DNA of 64,000 bases from Argentina anserina (lineage: Eukaryota > Streptophyta > Magnoliopsida > Rosales > Rosaceae), in NCBI RefSeq assembly GCF_933775445.1, contig NW_026089507.1, positions 62,001-126,000 of the forward strand, written 5' to 3'. This document shows positions 1 through 9,146 of this stretch, in pieces; position 1 is the first letter of the stretch, and each line of letters starts with the position of its first letter. Under the pieces are notes generated by a model. That model did no database searches. It was not told the DNA's origin and saw only the letters and a list, made by a program, of their open reading frames with translations. The position numbers and the translations under genes are program-made.

Positions 1-1108
1 TTTCTGTAAGGCTTTCTGATGCGAATTTCTATTGAATTTGAGAGTTTTGCAAGTGTGGGAGTGTGTTTCTTTCAAACTGAGTATCTTTACATCTTTTGCG
101 TATCTTTACTATTCCAATTGTGTATCTTTACATCGTTTGCGTATCTTTACTATTCCAATTGTGTATCTTTTCATTTCTCGTTTGAGTATCTTTCTGTAAG
201 GCTTTCTGATGCGAGATTCTATTTAATTTGAGAGTTTTGCAAGTGTGGGAGTGTGTTTCTTTCAAACTGAGTATCTTTACATCATTTGCGTATCTTTACT
301 ATTCCAATTGTGTATCTTTACATCGTTTGCGTATCCTTACTATTCCAATTCTGTATCTTTTCATTTCTCGATTGAGTATCTTTCTGTAAGGCTTCTGATG
401 CGAGTTTCTATTGTATTTGAGAGTTTTGCAAGTGTGGGAGTGTGTTTCTTTCAAACTGAGTATCTTTACATCGTTTGCGTATCTTTACTATTTCAATTGT
501 GTATCTTTACAACGTTTGCGTATCTTTACTATTCCAATTCTGTATCTTTTCATTTCTCGATTGAGTATCTTTCTGTAAGGCTTCTGATGCGAGTTTCTAT
601 TGTATTTGAGAGTTTTGCAGGTGTGGGAGTGTGTTTCTTTCAAACTGAGTATCTTTACATCGTTTGCGTATCTTTACTATTCCAATTGTGTATCTTTACA
701 TCGTTTGCGTATCTTTACTATTCCAATTGTGTATCTTTTCATTTCTCGTTTGAGTATCTTTCTGTAAGGCTTTCTGATGCGAATTTCTATTGAATTTGAG
801 AGTTTTGCAAGTGTGGGAGTGTGTTTCTTTCAAACTGAGTATCTTTACATCTTTTGCGTATCTTTACTATTCCAATTGTGTATCTTTACATCGTTTGCGT
901 ATCTTTACTATTCCAATTGTGTATCTTTTCATTTCTCGTTTGAGTATCTTTCTGTAAGGCTTTCTGATGCGAGATTCTATTTAATTTGAGAGTTTTGCAA
1001 GTGTGGGAGTGTGTTTCTTTCAAACTGAGTATCTTTACATCATTTGCGTATCTTTACTATTTCAATTGTGTATCTTTACATCGTTTGCGTATCCTTACTA
1101 TTCCAATT
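1..1108 (+). repeat. Higher-order repeat, 758-bp period (first block)
   Basis: Positions 1-350 repeat at 759-1108. The unit is four monomers of two A types and two B types (190, 190, 189 and 189 bp). The correspondence stops where the first copy has CCAATTCTG and the second has CCAATTGTG (near 351 and 1109). A minor mismatch is ATTCCAATTG against ATTTCAATTG near 302 and 1060. Only about one and a half copies are visible, because the first copy is cut by the window edge. Confidence 0.85.
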
Positions 1109-1138
1109 GTGTATCTTTTCAATTCTCGTTTGAGTATC

Positions 1139-1328
1139 TTTCTGTAAGGCTTTCTGATGCGAGTTTCTATAGAATTTGAGAGTTTTGTAAGTGTGCGAGT
1201 GTGTTTCTTTTAAACTGAGTATCTTTACATCGTTTGCGTATCTTTACTATTCCAATTGTGTATCTTTACATCGTTTGCGTATCTTTACTATTCCAATTGT
1301 GTATCTTTTCATTTCTCGTTTGAGTAAC
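1139..1328 (+). repeat. Core subtype TTTTGTAAGTGTGCGAG, first of 20 copies in the left domain
   Basis: This monomer differs from the consensus in the core at three linked places: TTTTGTAAG for TTTTGCAAG, GTGCGAG for GTGGGAG, and CTTTTAAACTG for CTTTCAAACTG. Copies have their ATGCG landmark at 1157, 4545, 5981, 6509, 7945, 8596, 10267, 10795, 12231, 12882, 14512, 14892, 15082, 18470, 19906, 20434, 21870, 23344, 24780 and 26254. None occurs downstream of 26.5 kb, so the subtype is a clean marker of the left domain. Confidence 0.9.
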
Positions 1329-1472
1329 TTTCTGTAAGGCTTCTGATGCGAGTTTCTATTGTATTTGAGAGTTTTGCAAGTGTGGGAGTGTGTTTCTTTC
1401 AAACTGAGTATCTTTACATCGTTTGCGTATCTTTACTATTCCAATTGTGTATCTTTACATCGTTTGCGTATC
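1329..1472 (+). repeat. 144-bp monomer with an exact 45-bp octamer-to-octamer deletion
   Basis: The second module breaks off after CATCGTTTGC and passes through GTATCTTT directly into CTGTAAGG of the next monomer. The stretch lost is the 45 bp lying between two octamers, leaving one octamer at the join. Equivalent deletions are at 2190-2334 (in an A-type monomer, 145 bp), 15254-15397 and 16115-16259. The last two are the copies of the first two at the 13,925-bp offset. Confidence 0.92.
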
Positions 1473-2990
1473 TTTCTGTAAGGCTTCTGATGCGAGTTTG
1501 TATTGTATTTGAGAGTTTTGCAAGTGTGGGAGTGTGTTTCTTTCAAACTGAGTATCTATACATCGTTTGCGTATCTTTACTATTTCAATTGTGTATCTTT
1601 ACATCGTTTGCGTATCTTTACTATTCCAATTGTGTATCTTTTCATTTCTCGTTTGAGTATCTTTCTGTAAGGCTTTCTGATGCGAATTTCAATTGAATTT
1701 GAGAGTTTTGCAAGTGTGGGAGTGTGTTTCTTTCAAACTGAGTATCTTTACATCTTTTGCGTATCTTTACTATTCCAATTGTGTATCTTTACATCGTTTG
1801 CGTATCTTTACTATTCCAATTGTGTATCTTTTCATTTCTCGTTTGAGTATCTTTCTGTAAGGCTTTCTGATGCGAGAATCTATTTAATTTGAGAGTTTTG
1901 CAAGTGTGGGAGTGTGTTTCTTTCAAACTGAGTATCTTTACATCATTTGCGTATCTTTACTATTTCAATTGTGTATCTTTACATCGTTTGCGTATCCTTA
2001 CTATTCCAATTCTGTATCTTTTCATTTCTCGATTGAGTATCTTTCTGTAAGGCTTCTGATGCGAGTTTCTATTGTATTTGAGAGTTTTGCAAGTGTGGGA
2101 GTGTGTTTCTTTCAAACTGAGTATCTTTACATCCATTGCGTATCTTTACTATTCCAATTGTGTATATTTTCATTTCTCGTTTGAGTATCTTTCTGTAAGG
2201 CTTTCTGATGCGAGATTCTATTGAATTTGAGAGTTTTGCAAGTGTGGGAGTGTGTTTCTTTCAAACTGAGTATCTTTACATCGTTTGCGTATCTTTACTA
2301 TTCCAATTGTGTATCTTTACATCGTTTGCGTATCTTTCTGTAAGGCTTCTGATGCGAGTTTGTATTGTATTTGAGAGTTTTGCAAGTGTGGGAGTGTGTT
2401 TCTTTCAAACTGAGTATCTATACATCGTTTGCGTATCTTTACTATTTCAATTGTGTATCTTTACATCGTTTGCGTATCTTTACTATTCCAATTGTGTATC
2501 TTTTCATTTCTCGTTTGAGTATCTTTCTGTAAGGCTTTCTGATGCGAATTTCTATTGAATTTGAGAGTTTTGCAAGTGTGGGAGTGTGTTTCTTTCAAAC
2601 TGAGTATCTTTACATCTTTTGCGTATCTTTACTATTCCAATTGTGTATCTTTACATCGTTTGCGTATCTTTACTATTCCAATTGTGTATCTTTTCATTTC
2701 TCGTTTGAGTATCTTTCTGTAAGGCTTTCTGATTCGAGATTCTATTTAATTTGAGAGTTTTGCAAGTGTGGGAGTGTGTTTCTTTCAAACTGAGTATCTT
2801 TACATCATTTGCGTATCTTTACTATTTCAATTGTGTATCTTTACATCGTTTGCGTATCCTTACTATTCCAATTCTGTATCTTTTCATTTCTCGATTGAGT
2901 ATCTTTCTGTAAGGCTTCTGATGCGAGTTTCTATTGTATTTGAGAGTTTTGCAAGTGTGGGAGTGTGTTTCTTTCAAACTGAGTATCTTT
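1346..2990 (+). repeat. Higher-order repeat, 862-bp period
   Basis: Five monomers, including the 144-bp deletion form, repeat with an 862-bp offset. Landmarks at 1346, 1490, 1680, 1870 and 2059 recur at 2208, 2352, 2542, 2732 and 2921. The match ends near 2131 and 2993, where the first copy has CATCCATTGCG and the second has CATCGTTTGCG. There are about 1.9 copies. The entire block recurs at about 15271-16915. Confidence 0.85.
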
Positions 2991-4115
2991 ACATCGTTTG
3001 CGTATCTTTACTATTTCAATTGTGTATCTTTACAACGTTTGCGTATCTTTACTATTCCAATTCTGTATCTTTTCATTTCTCGATTGAGTATCATTCTGTA
3101 AGGCTTCTGATGCGAGTTTCTATTGTATTTGAGAGTTTTGCAGGTGTGGGAGTGTGTTTCTTTCAAACTGAGTATCTTTGCATCGTTTGCGTATCTTTAC
3201 TATTCCAATTGTGTATCTTTACATCGTTTGCGTATCTTTACTATTCCAATTGTGTATCTTTTCATTTCTCGTTTGAGTATCTTTCTGTAAGGCTTTCTGA
3301 TGCGAGTTTCTATTGAATTTGAGAGTTTTGCAAGTGTGGGAGTGTGTTTCTTTCAAACTGAGTATCTTTACATCTTTTGCGTATCTTTACTATTCCAATT
3401 GTGTATCTTTACATCGTTTGCGTATCTTTACTATTCCAATTGTGTATCTTTTCATTTCTCGTTTGAGTATCTTTCTGTAAGGCTTTCTGATGCGAGATTC
3501 TATTTAATTTGAGAGTTTTGCAAGTGTGGGAGTGTGTTTCTTTCAAACTGAGTATCTTTACATCATTTGCGTATCTTTACTATTTCAATTGTGTATCTTT
3601 ACATCGTTTGCGTATCCTTACTATTCCAATTCTGTATCTTTTCATTTCTCGATTGAGTATCTTTCTGTAAGGCTTCTGATGCGAGTTTCTATTGTATTTG
3701 AGAGTTTTGCAAGTGTGGGAGTGTGTTTCTTTCAAACTGAGTATCTTTACATCGTTTGCGTATCTTTACTATTTCAATTGTGTATCTTTACAACGTTTGC
3801 GTATCTTTACTATTCCAATTCTGTATCTTTTCATTTCTCGATTGAGTATCATTCTGTAAGGCTTCTGATGCGAGTTTCTATTGTATTTGAGAGTTTTGCA
3901 GGTGTGGGAGTGTGTTTCTTTCAAACTGAGTATCTTTGCATCGTTTGCGTATCTTTACTATTCCAATTGTGTATCTTTACATCGTTTGCGTATCTTTACT
4001 ATTCCAATTGTGTATCTTTTCATTTGTCGTTTGAGTATCTTTCTGTAAGGCTTTCTGATGCGAGTTTCTATTGAATTTGAGAGTTTTGCAAGTGTGGGAG
4101 TGTGTTTCTTTCAAA
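2445..4115 (+). repeat. Higher-order repeat, 758-bp period (second block)
   Basis: This block has the same four-monomer plan as the block at the window start. Copies at 2524-3281 and 3282-4039 agree closely, with only scattered differences such as GATGCGAATTT against GATGCGAGTTT near 2547 and 3305, and CATTTCTCG against CATTTGTCG near 3265 and 4023. Correspondence is lost near 4115, where the downstream copy has GTATATTTAC. The block overlaps the 862-bp block, so both periods reuse the same monomers. The equivalent downstream block is about 16370-18040. Confidence 0.87.
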
Positions 4116-4359
4116 CTGAGTATATTTACATCGTTTGCGTATCTTTACTATTCTAATTGTGTATCTTTTCATTTCTCGTTTGAGTATCTTTCTGTAAGGC
4201 TTCTGATGCGAGTTTCTATTGGATTTGAGAGTTTTGCAAGTGTGGGAGTGTGTTTCTTTCAAACTGAGTATCTTTACATCGTTTGCGTATCATTAGTATT
4301 CCAATTGTGTATCTTTACATCGTTTCCGTATCTTTACTATTCCAATTGTGTATCTTTTC

Positions 4360-7300
4360 ATTTCTCGTTTGAGTATCTTTCTGTAAGGCTTTCTGATGCG
4401 AGTTTCTATTGAATTTGAGAGTTTTGCAAGTGTGGGAGTGTGTTTCTTTCAAACTGAGTATATTTACATCGTTTGCGTATCTTTACTATTCTAATTGTGT
4501 ATCTTTTCATTTCTCGTTTGAGTATCTTTCTGTAAGGCTTTCTGATGCGAGTTTCTATAGAATTTGAGAGTTTTGTAAGTGTGCGAGTGTGTTTCTTTTA
4601 AACTGAGTATCTTTACATCGTTTGCGTATCTTTACTATTCCAATTGTGTATCTTTACATCGTTTGCGTATCTTTACTATTCCAATTCTGTATCTTTTCAT
4701 TTCTCGATTGAGTATCTTTCTGTAAGGCTTCTGATGCGAGTTTCTATTGTATTTGAGAGTTTTGCAGGTGTGGGAGTGTGTTGCTTTCAAACTGAGTATC
4801 TTTGCATCGTTTGCGTATCTTTACTATTCCAATTGTGTATCTTTACATCGTTTGCGTATCTTTACTATTCCAATTGTGTATCTTTTCATTTGTCGTTTGA
4901 GTATCTTTCTGTAAGGCTTTCTGATGCGAGTTTCTATTGAATTTGAGAGTTTTGCAAGTGTGGGAGTGTGTTTCTTTCAAACTGAGTATATTTACATCGT
5001 TTGCGCATCTTTACTATTCTAATTGTGTATCTTTTCATTTCTCGTTTGAGTATCTTTCTGTAAGGCTTCTGATGCGAGTTTCTATTGGATTTGAGAGTTT
5101 TGCAAGTGTGGGAGTGTGTTTCTTTCAAACTGAGTATCTTTACATCGTTTGCGTATCTTTACTATTCCAATTGTGTATCTTTACATCGTTTCCGTATCTT
5201 TACTATTCCAATTGTGTATCTTTACATCGTTTGCGTATCTTTACTATTCCAATTGTGTATCTTTTCATTTCTCGTTTGAGTATCTATCTGTAAGGCTTTC
5301 TGATGCGAGTTTCTATTGAATTTGAGAGTTTTGCAAGTGTGGGAGTGTGTTTCTTTCAAACTGAGTATATTTACATCGTTTGCGTATCTTTACTATTCTA
5401 ATTGTGTATCTTTTCATTTCTCGTTTGAGTATCTTTCTGTAAGGCTTTCTGATGCGAGTTTCTATTGAATTTGAGAGTTTTGCAAGTGTGGGAGTGTGTT
5501 TCTTTCAAACTGAGTATATTTACATCGTTTGCGTATCTTTACTATTCTAATTGTGTATCTTTTCATTTCTCGTTTGAGTATCTTTCTGTAAGGCTTTCTG
5601 ATGCGAGTTTCTATTGAATTTGAGAGTTTTGCAAGTGTGGGAGTGTGTTTCTTTCAAACTGAGTATCTTTACATCGTTTGCGTATCTTTACTATTCCAAT
5701 TGTGTATCTTTACATCGTTTGCGTATCTTTACTATTCCAATTGTGTATCTTTTCATTTCTCGTTTGAGTATCTTTCTGTAAGGCTTTCTGATGCGAGTTT
5801 CTATTGAATTTGAGAGTTTTGCAAGTGTGGGAGTGTGTTTCTATCAAACTGAGTATCTTTACATAGTTTGCGTATCTTTACTATTCCAATTGTGTATCTT
5901 TACATCGTTTGCGTATCTTTACTATTCCAATTGTGTATCTTTTGATTTCTCGTTTGAGTATCTTTCTGTAAGGCTTTCTGATGCGAGTTTCTATTGAATT
6001 TGAGAGTTTTGTAAGTGTGCGAGTGTGTTTCTTTTAAACTGAGTATCTTTACATCGTTTGCGTATCTTTACTATTCCAATTGTGTATCTTTACATCGTTT
6101 GCGTATCTTTACTATTCCAATTCTGTATCTTTTCATTTCTCGATTGAGTATCTTTCTGTAAGGCTTCTGATGCGAGTTTCTATTGTATTTGAGAGTTTTG
6201 CAGGTGTGGGAGTGTGTTGCTTTCAAACTGAGTATCTTTACATCGTTTGCGTATCTTTACTATTCCAATTGTGTATCTTTACATCGTTTGCGTATCTTTA
6301 CTATTCCAATTGTGTATCTTTTCATTTGTCGTTTGAGTATCTTTCTGTAAGGCTTTCTGATGCGATTTTCTATTGAATTTGAGAGTTTTGCAAGTGTGGG
6401 AGTGTGTTTCTTTCAAACTGAGTATATTTACATCGTTTGCGTATCTTTACTATTCTAATTGTGTATCTTTTCATTTCTCGTTTGAGTATCTTTCTGTAAG
6501 GCTTTCTGATGCGAGTTTCTATAGAATTTGAGAGTTTTGTAAGTGTGCGAGTGTGTTTCTTTTAAACTGAGTATCTTTACATCGTTTGCGTATCTTTACT
6601 ATTCCAATTGTGTATCTTTACATCGTTTGCGTATCTTTACTATTCCAATTCTGTATCTTTTCATTTCTCGATTGAGTATCTTTCTGTAAGGCTTCTGATG
6701 CGAGTTTCTATTGTATTTGAGAGTTTTGCAGGTGTGGGAGTGTGTTGCTTTCAAACTGAGTATCTTTGCATCGTTTGCGTATCTTTACTATTCCAATTGT
6801 GTATCTTTACATCGTTTGCGTATCTTTACTATTCCAATTGTGTATCTTTTCATTTGTCGTTTGAGTATCTTTCTGTAAGGCTTTCTGATGCGATTTTCTA
6901 TTGAATTTGAGAGTTTTGCAAGTGTGGGAGTGTGTTTCTTTCAAACTGAGTATATTTACATCGTTTGCGCATCTTTACTATTCTAATTGTGTATCTTTTC
7001 ATTTCTCGTTTGAGTATCTTTCTGTAAGGCTTCTGATGCGAGTTTCTATTGGATTTGAGAGTTTTGCAAGTGTGGGAGTGTGTTTCTTTCAAACTGAGTA
7101 TCTTTACATCGTTTGCGTATCTTTACTATTCCAATTGTGTATCTTTACATCGTTTGCGTATCTTTACTATTCCAATTGTGTATCTTTACATCGTTTGCGT
7201 ATCTTTACTATTCCAATTGTGTATCTTTTCATTTCTCGTTTGAGTATCTATCTGTAAGGCTTTCTGATGCGAGTTTCTATTGAATTTGAGAGTTTTGCAA

Positions 7301-8080
7301 GTGTGGGAGTGTGTTTCTTTCAAACTGAGTATATTTACATCGTTTGCGTATCTTTACTATTCTAATTGTGTATCTTTTCATTTCTCGTTTGAGTATCTTT
7401 CTGTAAGGCTTTCTGATGCGAGTTTCTATTGAATTTGAGAGTTTTGCAAGTGTGGGAGTGTGTTTCTTTCAAACTGAGTATATTTACATCGTTTGCGTAT
7501 CTTTACTATTCTAATTGTGTATCTTTTCATTTCTCGTTTGAGTATCTTTCTGTAAGGCTTTCTGATGCGAGTTTCTATTGAATTTGAGAGTTTTGCAAGT
7601 GTGGGAGTGTGTTTCTTTCAAACTGAGTATCTTTACATCGTTTGCGTATCTTTACTATTCCAATTGTGTATCTTTACATCGTTTGCGTATCTTTACTATT
7701 CCAATTGTGTATCTTTTGATTTCTCGTTTGAGTATCTTTCTGTAAGGCTTTCTGATGCGAGTTTCTATTGAATTTGAGAGTTTTGCAAGTGTGGGAGTGT
7801 GTTTCTTTCAAACTGAGTATCTTTACATAGTTTGCGTATCTTTACTATTCCAATTGTGTATCTTTACATCGTTTGCGTATCTTTACTATTCCAATTGTGT
7901 ATCTTTTGATTTCTCGTTTGAGTATCTTTCTGTAAGGCTTTCTGATGCGAGTTTCTATTGAATTTGAGAGTTTTGTAAGTGTGCGAGTGTGTTTCTTTTA
8001 AACTGAGTATCTTTACATCGTTTGCGTATCTTTACTATTCCAATTGTGTATCTTTACATCGTTTGCGTATCTTTACTATT
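4360..8080 (+). repeat. Higher-order repeat, 1964-bp period (11 monomers)
   Basis: A unit of eleven monomers at 4527-6490 is repeated from 6491 to about 8080. Landmark-to-landmark spacings are 189, 190, 148, 231, 149, 149, 190, 190, 189, 190 and 149, which sum to 1964. The match breaks near 6115 and 8079 (CCAATTCTG against CCAATTGTG). The unit mixes long, short and three-module monomers, so the periodicity is of a true higher-order unit and not of the monomer. The whole block recurs at about 18285-22005. Confidence 0.88.
5583..5772 (+). repeat. Reference 190-bp monomer (A type, two 41-bp modules)
   Basis: This copy matches the majority base at essentially every position and serves as a consensus. 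Positions 1-28 hold the junction and the GGCTTTCTGATGCGAG block. Positions 29-80 are a G/T-rich core containing GAGAGTTTTGCAAGTGTGGG and ending CAAACTGA. Positions 81-162 hold two 41-bp modules. Positions 163-190 hold the tail, with CATTTCTCGTTTGAG. The composition counted here is T 89, A 36, G 35, C 30. The octamer GTATCTTT starts at 81, 100, 122, 141, 163 and 186, the last one running into the next monomer. There are six CpG dinucleotides. There are stop triplets in the core and tail but none in the modules on this strand. Confidence 0.95.
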
Positions 8081-8195
8081 CCAATTGTGTATCTTTTCAT
8101 TTCTCGTTTGAGTAACTTTCTGTAAGGCTTCTGATGCGAGTTTCTATTGTATTTGAGAGTTTTGCAAGTGTGGGAGTGTGTTTCTTTCAAACTGA

Positions 8196-8359
8196 GTATC
8201 TTTACATCGTTTGCGTATCTTTACTATTCCAATTGTGTATCTTTACATCGTTTGCGTATCTTTACTATTCCAATTGTGTATCTTTACATCGTTTGCGTAT
8301 CTTTACTATTCCAATTGTGTATCTTTACATCGTTTGCGTATCTTTACTATTCCAATTGT
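8196..8359 (+). repeat. Four tandem 41-bp modules
   Basis: Four module copies lie inside a 271-bp B-type monomer (8117-8387), which is 189 plus two extra modules. The same structure recurs at 12403-12673, 22042-22312 and 24952-25222, at the 4286-bp, 13,925-bp and 2910-bp offsets. One local expansion therefore seems to have been copied by three separate larger duplications. Runs of three modules (230-bp monomers) occur at 5055-5284 and 7019-7248 and in their duplicates. Confidence 0.93.
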
Positions 8360-9056
8360 GTATCTTTTCATTTCTCGTTTGAGTATCTTTCTGTAAGGCT
8401 TTCTGATGCGAGTTTCTATTGAATTTGAGAGTTTTGCAAGTGTGGGAGTGTGTTTCTTTCAAACTGAGTATCTTTACATAGTTTGCGTATCTTTACTATT
8501 CCAATTGTGTATCTTTACATCGTTTGCGTATCTTTACTATTCCAATTGTGTATCTTTTGATTTCTCGTTTGAGTATCTTTCTGTAAGGCTTTCTGATGCG
8601 AGTTTCTATAGAATTTGAGAGTTTTGTAAGTGTGCGAGTGTGTTTCTTTTAAACTGAGTATCTTTACATCGTTTGCGTATCTTTACATATTCCAATTGTG
8701 TATCTTTACATCGTTTTCGTATCTTTACTATTCCAATTCTGTATCTTTTCATTTCTCGATTGAGTATCTTTCTGTAAGGCTTCTGATGCGAGTTTCTATT
8801 GTATTTGAGAGTTTTGCAGGTGTGGGAGTGTGTTTCTTTCAAACTGAGTATCTTTGCATCGTTTGCGTATCTTTACTATTCCAATTGTGTATCTTTACAT
8901 CGTTTGCGTATCGTTACTATTCCAATTGTGTATCTTTTCATTTGTCGTTTGAGTATCTTTCTGTAAGGCTTTCTGATGCGAGTTTCTATTGAATTTGAGA
9001 GTTTTGCAAGTGTGGGAGTGTGTTTCTTTCAAACTGAGTATCTTTACATCGTTTGC

Positions 9057-9146
9057 GTATCTTTACTATTCTAATTGTGTATCTTTTCATTTCTCGTTTG
9101 AGTATCTTTACTATTCCAATTCTGTATCTTTTCATTTCTCGTTTGA
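9057..9146 (+). repeat. Duplicated 45-bp unit in a 194-bp monomer
   Basis: The 45-bp stretch running from one GTATCTTT to the octamer two steps downstream is present twice, starting at 9057 and 9102. It turns a short 149-bp monomer into a 194-bp one (8958-9151). The first copy has CTAATTG and the second has CCAATTCTG, so the second copy was probably donated by another monomer subtype rather than by simple slippage. The same structure is at 13343-13432, 4286 bp downstream. Confidence 0.9.

Larger units (their letters stand above)
1095..8530 (+). repeat. 7.4-kb segment duplicated 13,925 bp downstream (upstream copy)
   Basis: Every landmark in this interval recurs at +13,925: 1346 with 15271, 2208 with 16133, 4545 with 18470, 6509 with 20434 and 8134 with 22059. 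The rare TTTTCAATTCTCG variant marks the left end in both copies (near 1117 and 15042). The left breakpoint is where ATCCTTACTATT here faces TCCGTATCTTTAC there. The right breakpoint is near 8530, where the downstream copy switches to GTATAAATC. Small differences exist, such as GAGAATC at 1873 against GAGATTC. Confidence 0.88.

Noticed and set aside
2768..3316. Open frames of about 113-182 codons on the + strand as protein-coding genes (also 245-793, 16693-17241, 36726-37196, 48701-49171 and others)
   Set aside because: They consist entirely of satellite monomers. Many start at TTG or GTG, they end at recurring monomer stops, and they change frame with each 190-, 149- or 41-bp step. They stay open only where 189-bp steps or stop-free modules happen to keep a frame. 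No ribosome-binding, splice or promoter context, and no recognisable domain, is present.
4068..4262. Recurring 64-79 codon open frames on the - strand, lysine and arginine rich, at many positions
   Set aside because: They are the complement of the same monomers, begin at TTG, and appear only where a short monomer is followed by another with the right spacing. Their basic composition follows from the A-rich strand. They change with every module indel, so there is no sign of a conserved protein.
5612..5662. Hairpin-forming RNA gene in the conserved core
   Set aside because: The only self-complementary strings noticed are very short (TTGCAA in the core, CAATTG in the modules). I see no stem long enough to support a structured RNA.
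5583..5772. GATA-factor sites formed by AAAGATAC on the complementary strand
   Set aside because: The sequence lacks the purine after GATA needed for a canonical WGATAR site. Octamer repetition is explained by the modular structure, so no specific factor can be named.
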